This document shows positions 11,207 through 20,653 of a stretch of DNA of 64,000 nt, one piece after another. Position numbers and translations under genes: made by a program. Source of the stretch: Kuschelorhynchus macadamiae (Eukaryota > Arthropoda > Insecta > Coleoptera > Curculionidae). The notes under the pieces are model-generated. The model made no database searches. It was not told the origin of the DNA and saw only the letters and a program-made list of their open reading frames with translations. Positions within the stretch are counted from its first letter, which is position 1. The number at the start of each line of letters is the position of its first letter. Where the stretch lies: NCBI GenBank assembly GCA_030620095.1, contig JAUTXW010000598.1, positions 1,415,001 through 1,479,000 on the forward strand. Reading direction: 5' to 3'.

Positions 11207-12009
11207 CAGGGTGCCCTACCAATAATTTAGGAATATATAGATTCAATTAAAATATCGCGATTGAGCCTTACTGGCCTTAGTCTAAAAGTTAATATTAAAA
11301 AAGATATTAAAGTGAAAATTTGTGGTAACGGATATTTTATTGCGACTAATAATAATACGCTTCCAATTTTGATGAAACTTCTACAGTGCGCTAAGAGTGC
11401 TATTTTTCATACTTAAAAATGTTCTAACCTTGTATATAAAATTATGGAACTTTGTATAGGAACAATATGCTTTCTTTTCAAAAAAGCTATACTCTATAAA
11501 TGTATCTAAAGTTTACCATTTATGAGATATTTGCTGTTTTATTACTTGAAGCAGCCATATTCATCATTTAGCGATAAAAGCCTACTTTATAAAAATGATA
11601 AAACTCGAATATCTTAAATGGTGAGTACACAGGACTGTTTCAAGTAATAAAACAGCAAATATCTTGAAAAGAATAGAACTTTTTTTCTATACAAAACTTC
11701 CTAATTTTGTATTCAAAAAAGTTAGAACATTTTTAAACACAAAAAGTAGCGCCCTCTAGATGTTACATCAAAACTGAAGGTGTATTATTATTACCCGCTA
11801 TAAAAACATCCGTTATCACCAATTTTCACTTTAATTTCACAAAATCTAGGGATATTGTTTTAAAAACTCGAAAATTAAATGTTATTTTGATTTCCCTCTA
11901 CCTTTCTTAGTATTAACCTTTGGACTAAGCCAAGCATAGGCTAACTCGCTATATTTTAATTAAATGTACATATTCCTTAATTATTGGTAGGATCTTTTGG
12001 GACACCCTG
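11207..12009. mobile_element. Foldback MITE with CAGGGTG termini
   Basis: The left end reads CAGGGTGCCCTACCAATAAT and the right end is its approximate reverse complement (ATTATTGGTAGG then CACCCTG). The inversion extends far inward: TTTGCTGTTTTATTACTTGA near 11530 is mirrored by TCAAGTAATAAAACAGCAAA near 11640, leaving only about 60-80 bp at the centre. It is therefore a nearly complete hairpin with arms of about 360-380 bp. The CAGGGTG ends and the flanking TA on the left suggest mobilisation by a Tc1/mariner transposase. The right flank reads TT, so the duplication has decayed. There is no coding capacity. Confidence 0.82.
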
Positions 12010-12170
12010 TTTATTTAGGGCGTATAAAAAAATCCTATTTTGAGAATGCATAAACCGATAATAGCCAGTTTGAAAACAGAAATCGAGTATGATGAAAGCC
12101 ACCTGACTGAAAACAAAATTACATTTTGGAAAAATTTAGCTCACTCAAAAAGCAATGAAAAACATCAAAT

Positions 12171-12423
<253 letters not shown>

Positions 12424-13138
12424 AATTTTGCAAAGCTGAAACAATCCCCTGAAAATGGAAAAAAAAATTCACAAGTTTTTAAACAAACTGTGAAACGTAT
12501 CGAATTCTTTTTATATAAATACTTTTTTTTTCCGTTATAGAGAGGAATCTAGATCTCTGTAAACAATTATTCAGGCTACTTCCGGGGAATAGAGTCCCTT
12601 AAAAAGCAAATATTTCTTAGTTCCATACAGTTTTTTCCTTTATATAGTGTTAATTTAAGGGGGTAAAGCAGCTCCTCGATTTAAGCGGAAACAAACATCA
12701 AATGATGATTTTGATATATTGAAGACGAAAGTAAGTAATAAAGTTTAGAATAATGTTTTTCTTACCATATTTCCAAGAACTATTGCCTAGAAAATTTAAA
12801 TCAATACGGTTACTAATTCAAACTAAAAAAATCGGAGAATTATACAAACATTTTCGCAACAAAAAATATTTCCTGTATTCATGAATAAAAAAACTTTTTG
12901 CTTTGTATTCGCTTTAAACGGTTCGTTCTATTTACCACTTTAACGCGCATATTTCAAATCTGATCACGTAAGATTATAGGTTCGATTAAAACAATAAGTT
13001 TTATTAAAAAAATATCCTTTTAATATAGACTCGGATTTTGGTTGGCGCGCTTTCTTTACAACAATCCTAATTTTACTTAATCAGCATTTTTATTAATTAT
13101 AAGTTTTGTTAAAAAACAATGCTTTACCTTTGAAGGGG
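12424..13138. other. Intergenic, no recognisable gene
   Basis: AT-rich sequence with no open frame of recognisable similarity on either strand. Confidence 0.6.
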
Positions 13139-14117
13139 GATTCGAACACATATTAGAGATGAGCGTTCCGGTGATTTTTCGGTAACGTGACTCAATCACC
13201 GGTCTTTTAAACAGTGACCGTGATCACGGTTTGTCTAATCAAAATATTATTGCAAACTTGGCGGCGACTTTCTAGTAACTGATTATTAAATCACCGCTAC
13301 CTTAACTGCGCCGACGCGAAATTCTGTTAGTGTTGTATATATGTTGCTATCGGGCATAATTTAACTATTTTTTTTTATAACAAATCCAAGTAATCCCAAT
13401 CCGTTTAGTGATTTTCACCGATATGCTATCCGTGAAACCCACAAAGCGTTTAGTAGTCGTTCCGCTCTACATCAGTTATGGCTTTTGTATCAGATGTATG
13501 AATTATACATTTATTGTGATTATAATTTTTCAGTTATTTTCTATTTTAGAGTTTCTTAGAAGTGAACAAATGAGGTATGTCATTTTTAATTTATATTACA
13601 TAATTTCTTTTTGATGACAATTTTGCAAAAAATATATATACCTACATTTTTATTATTATTGATTTTATACCATAGAGTATTAGAATTGTCAGATTCTAAA
13701 TAATAAGTTGTGTTTTTATATATTTTTTTATATTTAAATGTTTTAAATAAATTTAAGATTTCTATTGATATTTTTGTCAATTTCCTGTTTATTTTTGTGA
13801 AGGAAACTTCTGCTAAGGTAAAAATCTATCGGGCAACTCTGTAAACTACAGTAGTGCAGTGCAGACCACGGTTGGCGAGACGTATCGCGCCTAATCGACT
13901 ATTGCACTGTTCTTCGGCCGCCGTCACCGGTACAATAATTGCGTACCGATTATTTAAAACCGTGAAAAAATAAAATCACGATTTAACGGTCGCCGCTACT
14001 TTAGGATCTTCGTCACTGTAGTTACACGTGATTTTGAAATCAGCGTGATTACATCACTGGCTCACCTCTAACACATATTCACCGCATCCAGAGTCGAGTA
14101 TCCTGCCACAGAGCTAG
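13139..14117 (-). repeat. tRNA-like (SINE or tRNA relic) sequence split by the hAT insertion
   Basis: With the 917-bp hAT and one target copy removed, the minus strand reads TAGCTCTGTGG (box A-like) followed about 35 bases later by GTTCGAATCC (box B-like). This is the internal promoter layout of a tRNA or tRNA-derived SINE. The acceptor and anticodon arms do not fold well, so a functional tRNA is unlikely. Confidence 0.35.
13154..14070. mobile_element. Non-autonomous hAT element with 8-bp target duplication
   Basis: The left terminus is TAGAGATGAGC. The right terminus, reverse complemented, is TAGAGGTGAGC, a typical hAT end. Both sides carry the direct repeat ACACATAT (13146-13153 and 14071-14078). 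The interior has several copies of CGTGATT/ACCGTGA-type subterminal motifs near both ends and no transposase, so it must have been mobilised in trans. Length is 917 bp. Confidence 0.9.
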
Positions 14118-14923
14118 GAAGCCTATGCTGATCATTCAACAAAACTTGTTTATGGATGGAAAACAACGGATCTCCGGTAAAAGTTAATCTTAAAAACCAA
14201 CCTACAGAAAGGAAGTACGCATTTGTGATACAAAAATGGGTGATAAATTCAATTCTGGAATTAAATATAACCTTTTATAACCTATGTTACAAAAAAGTAT
14301 CAAACAAAACACCGAAAAATACAAGAAAAATTAAGTTGACGTAAACGTATTACGAAACTTTATCTTCCATTGTGTTCCACGCTTAAACAAGGGTATTCGT
14401 GCCACGGAAGTCTGCACTAAATTAGCTAAATATGGACTCATCGTTTTAGCTTGTGTATCATTTAGGCCATATTTTTGTGCTTTTTAAGTAGCTCTGTGCA
14501 TATCATCGTCCTTCTAAAACTCCAAAAAAACACAAGTTTAGGGATTACGTTTAATTTTGGCATATTTGTTTAGATATCGTGTCTTTAAAGCAGGTACTTT
14601 GGATAACGAAAAGTTTATTCATTGGCTATTGCATAACAGATGTAACATCAAAGGCATACATTACAGTTTACAATATAATTTTAATTTGACAATCCAGATT
14701 AAAAATTAAACTCAAAGTAACATTAGTTTTATAATTGCTACAAGTCTTTTCGTAAAATTTTATAAAGCGAAAACCATTGCCAACAATAGCTCAGGGATTA
14801 GCCGCTCGGCAAACATAGACTCTAAACGAAAATTCGATACCTTACTATATCGATAAACATCAAACATCTCTAAATTAACCTAACAATTTTTTTCCCTTAA
14901 AGTTCCCCATTAATTGTTTTAAA
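14079..14923. other. Intergenic region upstream of mRpS14
   Basis: No gene was recognised. The mRpS14 promoter should lie at the right end. A weak tRNA-like phrase near 14787-14840 is too poor to call. Confidence 0.5.
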
Positions 14924-15359
14924 ATGAATTTTGCTAGGAACATAACAAGTCTGCTGAATACACAAACCAGCCAGAGTGTAAGAGCAAAACCTCACTTTCA
15001 ATAACGCCATAATTAATTTTTATAATTTTCTATAGTTTCAGCAAGTAAGACACAAATGGGTGAACCGATGGATGATACGGGACGTTAAACGTAGAAAGGC
15101 TGTAACAGAATATGCCCCTACGAGGTTACGCATCAATTCACTTAGGAAAAATGATATACTACCTCCGGAAATTCGAGAACTGGCTGATGCCGAAATCTTG
15201 GCTCTTCCGAGAGACTCAATTGTGGGTCATTTAACCAACAGGTGTGCAATAACTTCTAGGGCTAGAGGTGGCGTGTATCGTTGGAGGTTTAGCCGTATCT
15301 TCTTCAGACATCTGGCAGATTACAATAAACTGTCAGGAGTTCAGAGGGCCATGTGGTAA
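14924..15359 (+). CDS. mRpS14: Mitochondrial small-subunit ribosomal protein uS14m (exons 14924-14977 and 15036-15359)
   Basis: Nuclear gene for a protein of the mitochondrial small ribosomal subunit. Exon 1 encodes an 18-residue leader starting MNFARNITSLLN, part of a mitochondrial targeting sequence. The donor is GTAAGA, and the 58-bp intron ends TTCTATAG; an alternative acceptor six bases later (TTTCAG) would drop two residues. The body has the S14 family phrases RDVKRRKAV, RLRINSLRKN, LPRDS, NRCAITSRARGGVYRWRFSRI and FRHLADYNKLSGVQRAMW. The last of these is almost identical to vertebrate MRPS14. The total is 125 aa against 128 in human. The zinc-binding cysteines of bacterial S14 are absent, as in other mitochondrial forms. 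The gene runs tail-to-tail with the XRCC3-like gene; the two stop codons are only 52 bp apart. Confidence 0.94.
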
Positions 15360-15382
15360 AGTGACTGCTTAGTGTTTATGTA

Positions 15383-15388
15383 AATAAA
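15383..15388 (+). terminator. Poly(A) signal AATAAA of mRpS14
   Basis: Hexamer 24 bp after the mRpS14 stop, inside the short interval shared with the convergent gene. On the opposite strand AATAAA at 15416-15411 overlaps the stop codon of the XRCC3-like gene. Confidence 0.7.
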
Positions 15389-15411
15389 AATAGATTCGAT
15401 ATTATATGCAT

Positions 15412-16554
15412 TTATTTTATCACATCCATTAATCCTTCTGGAGCAATAATAATGTGGCTTGAGCTAGGAGGTAAATCAGGTGCAAAGACTACTTCAAATT
15501 TCCTTACGGAGTCTATGTTGTTTCTGGTTAAACTAAATCTACAGGTAATGTTGTTTGCCCAGGAAAGGCCCAGACATGGTTCTGTAGTAGCCGAGGAAAT
15601 ATTTTCCGTTACCTTAAAAAATATTCAATAAAAAATAAAATCTCACACGAAAAAAACATATATATCTTACCTGATTAACTACTAGTACTCCACACTTATA
15701 CAGGTTTTGCAAATTATTGAGGGCTTTAGAAATTAAGTTAAATTCCTGACTTCTGGACACATAATTAGCATTTTCAGTGTCACCTCTGAACACTCCAGTA
15801 ATTGAATCAAGAACTATAAGGCCTACATTTTTCATTGATAAAAAATGAGGTAGTCGATTGGACAAGCAATTCTGCAGTTCAATGGAATCGGCCAAATGTT
15901 CAAGATATACATGATCTTCAAACTTAATTTTTATGTTGTACTTATCTCTATAAGCATTAGCCAGTTCGACAAGTCTTTTTGATGGAAAAACGTCTTCTGT
16001 ACAGATGTACACGGCTTCTATAAACATCAATTGGAATAAGTTATCACCACTGAATTTGTAATAAATCATAAGGTAAATCAAATGATTATTTATCCTTACC
16101 TTTTACTTTACCGCCCAAGTGAGTTGGTAGTTGAATATTCAACACCAGTTGTAAACAAAACTGAGTTTTCCCAGCTCCACTGCACCCATATATTTCTGAT
16201 ATGCCATTCATCGGAATGCCTCCCGATAAGATTAGATCTATGTTGTCGCATCCAGTACTTATTCTCTCCCAGGGCTTAATTGTATCAGCAGTTTGAACCT
16301 TGTCCTTTAAGACTTCTTCAGCTGCAGCAAGAACTATTTTGTTTGCCACATCTAACGAAGCACCAGTTAAATCTTGAACGATTTTGGTGTCGGTCATTAA
16401 AATCTGCTGTACCGTGCAAATATTTTCTGTAAAACACCATAATTCAAAGACTGCATTCTCCTTTTAGGGATATAAATAAGAACTGTTATACTTTCTTACC
16501 ATTTAAAAGCGAATTAAATGCATTTGTATCAATTAAGGTTTTGATTTTATCCAT
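15412..16554 (-). CDS. XRCC3: XRCC3-like RAD51 paralogue (4 exons)
   Basis: RAD51-family ATPase of homologous recombination; XRCC3 works with RAD51C in repair and meiosis. Exons on the minus strand are 16554-16500, 16426-16100, 16017-15671 and 15612-15412. All introns are GT-AG and 46-82 bp long, and the joined frame of 309 codons is open. The first exon (MDKIKTLIDTNAF) was chosen over the internal ATG at 16397 because it restores the N-terminal helical region expected before the ATPase core. The Walker A motif is GCSGAGKT (about residues 99-106) and Walker B is LIVLD (about 194-198). EAVYICTEDVFPSKRL, LVVNQVTEN, LGLSWAN and FAPDLPPSSSHIII-APEG align best with XRCC3 rather than RAD51 or RAD51C. 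It is slightly shorter than human XRCC3 (346 aa), mainly at the C-terminus. Confidence 0.9.
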
Positions 16555-17386
16555 ATTAACTGATGTTGTCAGGGAATATTCAAAACGTATTGGTTTCTTT
16601 TATGCAGCATTAGTAATTAATTGGTAATTAATAATTATTTTCTGCTTCTAGATGTGAAACTACTATTGATACTAGTTTACTTGTAAACTAAACTAAATTC
16701 TTAAAAAAAAAGCAGAGTCCCACTACCTATTTACAAATTAAAAAGGAAAAAATATATCAACACAAATATAAGACAACCCAAATTTCCGTTGCACAAAACT
16801 TTAAAAATTGTAGCGCCCCTAGCGTTTGGAAGAGAAACTGCATTGAAGTGCATTGCTAAACATAATGAATACGCGAGGAAACATAAATTTAAATTATTGC
16901 TTTTATGGACCCGTGTAATTCATTGTATTTTCATAAAAGTTATGTTGTCCCATACATAAGAGTTATGGGAATAGTTGAATTGCATCGTTGCATGAAACCT
17001 AATTCATATTTTCATAAATATAATAGAAGAAATTAACAAAACAAAGCAGCCCCACAATGTCTGTTCAAAATAAACTAAACGGCATGTTTCAACCGCCAAA
17101 TAAAAGAAAACTTTGGAAGTGTGTTAGCGTTTTCAAGTTGTTTGTATGGAAAACACAATGCAATACCGTAAAAGTTTAACGTAAAAACCAACCAACAAAA
17201 ACGAAACATGAAAAGGAATTACTCATTCGTAGTACAAAAATGAATAATAATTTTTTTGACAATGAAATTGGCCGTATTGCGTTTTCAATCTCGTTTTCCG
17301 TTTCGTGCAAAGATTACCAAAAAATTTGTTCATGTTCTGTAGTTGTCGGTTATGTATAAATAATTATCTACAGTGTCAGGAGAACG
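16555..17386. other. Intergenic region upstream of the XRCC3-like gene
   Basis: No gene was recognised. A segment starting near 17230 resembles the segment near 18260 and may be one of two diverged repeat copies (see the 17913-19578 entry). Confidence 0.5.
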
Positions 17387-17394
17387 ATCGAAGA

Positions 17395-17904
17395 TTCAAT
17401 TCCAATTCCAATATATGTTTTTGGCACTGCACTTCGCAACTTGCCAGATTGCTCCCCGTCCGGAGCTTACTCGCTTTATCCGGCGACCCTCGGAGCGAGA
17501 TACACTTTATTCCGGTTTGGGGACGTTATCGGTGGGATGTCCGGATGGGAAAACTTGTCTAATGCATCTTGGCTTCCACTAGATGCCCCTTGAGAGTACT
17601 ACTGGTCTCACGAGATAACCTTTTCTTTCAAGCTATCCCCTTACCCCTCCCACTCCCGCCACATAGCTGCCATTACGCTAATATTCTATGTAGAACTGCG
17701 GCAGACGAACGGGATAGAATACAGGAACAACTAGGCCTCACACGTTCACAGCGTCTGCTCCCTTTCTAGCGGGGTCGTTAGTTTCCACTCTGAGCGGTTG
17801 AGTCTCCCGTTTCCCCCCGAAATAAAGCAACAAAACCGTACACGTGGCACCACTTATGTTATCAACACAGAGGTCTGCATTCGACGAGACGAACCGGAAG
17901 ACTA
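17395..17904 (+). mobile_element. Unclassified GC-rich dispersed element, copy 1
   Basis: About 510 bp, strongly similar (by eye well above 90 percent) to the reverse complement of 27380-27944. Start (AATTCCAATTCCAATATATG) and end (CGAACCGGAAGACT) coincide in both copies, so they define an element. The direct repeat ATCGAAGA flanks it (17387-17394 and 17905-17912). An AATAAA lies about 85 bp before the 3' end. There are no terminal inverted repeats, no tRNA promoter boxes and no poly(A) tail. It is GC-richer than its surroundings. Open frames through it match each other but no protein family I know. It could be a non-autonomous retroelement or an LTR-like remnant. Confidence 0.75.
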
Positions 17905-17912
17905 ATCGAAGA

Positions 17913-19578
17913 GTTGTTGGTTGTTGGATAAGGTAGCCAGAACTGTCAATTATTTGACGTGTGTTGCATTTTAGGGTTTTTTAGAACCGCTGTCAGACTA
18001 TTGTCTAAGCTCTGTCAATTGCACGCATTAAGCAGGTTTAGAAAAATTGGCCACTCCAGAACACGACAGTTGACACATATTTTTCTGAGGGCAAACAAAC
18101 CGATGTCATTTTGCTAACCTACCTACTTACATTGTTGGATTCTAATGTATTTAAATTTCATTTTCTAAATTTACAGCACTATTTCTCCGCTCGAACATCT
18201 AAAAGTGTTTACCATAGGCCTTATGTCAATGGTGGTTACTATTTGACCTGTAGTGGTGATACTAAAACCGCATTCCGTTTTCAATGGTTTCGGTTTCGTG
18301 TTCCGTATCCACCGGTTATCTGAAAAGCCGTTTATGTACGGAACACGGTTTCTGAAAATAACTGTTAACAGTGTCACCAGAACAAACGATGCATTTTGTT
18401 GGTTGTCGAGTAACCATTGTCTTAACTGTCCTTTATTTGACGTGTGTTCCGTTTTAAAAAAACGCTCTCAGACTTCTGTCAATTGGATTGGTTAACCAAA
18501 ACCGGTTTTAAGCGGTGGACCGTTTATTACCACAGGTTTACTTTTGGCTGTCTTCGGTTATGGCCCTAAAATCCAACAAACGGTAACTAAAATCCGCTTG
18601 AATGTATCGGATTAACCGTTGTGAAGATTTTTTTACTCTTTTGTTCGCTTTTAATTAATTGTAAATATGAACGAGACTTTCTTAATAATGTCTATAGGGG
18701 ATTTGTTTATGTTTAATGATGAATTGTTGCTGATTCTGCAAAAATTATTTTTTGTTCAAATGCCACGGAAAAAAATATTACCGGCATTTAAAAGTGGCCA
18801 TTTCCAAGTCATCACCAATAACTTTGTAATCTTGGTCTTCAAAGTTTAAATTAACTTGATGTCGTTCCGGCACAGTCTCTATAGTGCACTAAACGACTAC
18901 ACATCACACAAATATGAAATCAATATTAGATATTTTTTATTTAAACATTATGAAAAAAAATGCCGAAAAGAAAACTAACGGTAAACAACAAAATAGCATC
19001 TTGATTATGACATCAGAATTTGGAAAGATGTCAATAATACAATAACCTACCTCCCGAGCACGATATTTACCGGTTATTTAAATGTCAAATAATGACGTAA
19101 CGACGGGCTAGTTAGTGACATCACAACGGGAAGACCAAAAACACTTGAATGCAATTGGTAAGTACCAATAATGACCGGTAAATATAAGTCCACCGCTTGA
19201 AAACGGTTCAGGTTTGGAAACGAAATACGACCTAAGTGCACAAACCACTACCCAATTTATTTCGTGTACTGTGCCTAAGTGCCAATATGATCCTGGATAT
19301 TCCATCGTTAATGTCTTCAAACTGGAATAAAGTATAAATTATTTGGGGGAGAATCGCCTCCATCTCTGTGTAAGCCCCGAGTGGAGTGCAATCTGGCAAA
19401 TCCTACTATTAAGGAACTGAAGCCAATATAATTTTTCCTTTATTTCAAAAGCACTTTGAGCATAACCTAAAAATATTTTATTGTTGTCTTCGAATACTAT
19501 ACAAAACATTCGAAAGTCTTTTATTCATTATATATATTTGCATTTGCGTAAAATTCATAAGTAAAACGAATCACCAAT
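17913..19578. repeat. Degenerate repeat region between the dispersed element and the RAMAC-like gene
   Basis: Phrases containing ATTTGACGTGTGTT recur near 17951 and 18437, each preceded by TTGTTGGTTGT. AAGCGGTGGAC near 18510 recurs inverted near 19190. Together these suggest two or three diverged copies of one non-coding repeat in direct and inverted order. The GC-rich element at 17395-17904 appears inserted in the first copy. No gene was recognised. Confidence 0.45.
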
Positions 19579-19866
19579 ATGTTAAGCGAAGACCAAATAA
19601 AATTCATGGAAGAATGTACGCTTGAATTTTCGGACCGATACACGAATGCTGAGCTCGACTACAAAAAGGTATTCGAAGAAGGAGTTCCACGCCCGCCAAT
19701 AATGTATCCTTGGTTTGGCCGATCTAGGTATAACAACAGGGATAGGGCTGGTGGTTCAAGACATCAAGAATTTGGAAACCGAAATGCTAACAGAAACTGG
19801 GAAGGTCAAAATTATAAAAGAAATAGTCATTATAACAGATATGATAGGCGGGATAGACCTTATTAA
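19579..19866 (+). CDS. RAMAC-like mRNA cap methyltransferase activating subunit
   Basis: A 95-residue single-exon protein. The N-terminal 45 residues (FMEECTLEFSDRYTNAELDYKKVFEEGVPRPPIMYPWFGR) match the layout of vertebrate RAMAC/FAM103A1: an acidic helix, a [FY]T..D/E.[DE]Y segment, then a PPI..W motif. In vertebrates this region binds and activates the cap guanine-N7 methyltransferase RNMT. The rest is rich in Arg, Asn, Gly and Tyr, the low-complexity RNA-binding tail of the family. The start codon is the first ATG after an AT-rich leader. The length is slightly below human (118 aa). The call rests on domain order and composition because the tail is low-complexity. Confidence 0.72.
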   Translation: MLSEDQIKFMEECTLEFSDRYTNAELDYKKVFEEGVPRPPIMYPWFGRSRYNNRDRAGGSRHQEFGNRNANRNWEGQNYKRNSHYNRYDRRDRPY

Positions 19867-20653
19867 ATTTTATAATTTGTTTGAAACTTTTTAATGTTAA
19901 GGAATTTAGTTAAAAAATTTTATAATTTATTAATGCAGGTTGTTTACTTTACATTATTATTACCTGTAATATATCATTGTCTTTTTGAGCTGTATGCAGA
20001 GCTCTTATTTTGAATTATTTACCTATATTGATAAATAACAATTATTATATTAGATTTTTTTATTTTTGTTATAAAACTTGCACATTCCTGGTTCATTCTA
20101 CCTATATGGTTTAGGTTTTGTGTAAATCTAGACACATTTAAAACTGTTTTGTTATGTTCAATAGACTTATTTTGTTTATTTAATAACAATTAATACATAT
20201 CAGTGTTTAACTTTTTGAACAACACACTATCTAAAAAAATTTAAAGAAATGCATGTTATGAGACTTACAATAGCTGAAAAAATAAAATATATATCCCCTA
20301 ACTGGTGAAATAAAAAACATTTACTATATACATTTTAATTATTGATAAAAAACGTAATTAATCAATAATTCAAACATAAATATTTATTTAAAAAACAATA
20401 ATTATTTTTACACCTTATTTTGGTTTCAATTTCCACAGGATCCTAAAAACTAACCAATAATTTCATGTAACAAAATAAGTAACAATGGAAAATCACAGAA
20501 AAATTTTCTACAGTGTGACAAATGTGGCAAACAAACATTACACGATTGATTCAGTTGATAACTTATGACTTTGGTACAAACTTAAGAATCTCATTTGTGG
20601 CTGTTAACACCTAAAACAGATAATATTTATGAGCTATAGTTTAACAAAATGAC
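19867..20653. other. 3' flanks of the RAMAC-like and TMEM256-like genes
   Basis: Convergent intergenic space, AT-rich, with no gene recognised. Confidence 0.6.

Noticed and set aside
13408..13614. Open frame inside the 917-bp hAT MITE
   Set aside because: No transposase motifs; hydrophobic chance frame in a non-autonomous element.
14785..14850. tRNA-like phrase (AATAGCTCAGGGATTAGCC ... AATTCGATACC)
   Set aside because: Box A and box B resemblance only. The box B match is poor and no cloverleaf can be drawn, so I did not call a tRNA or SINE.
16082..16279. Plus-strand open frame overlapping the XRCC3-like gene
   Set aside because: Antisense shadow; it crosses a well-supported intron border and has no family similarity.
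17305..17769. Open frames within the paired GC-rich element
   Set aside because: They agree between the two copies only because the DNA is nearly identical, several frames are open at once, and the indel between copies breaks them; no protein family was recognised.
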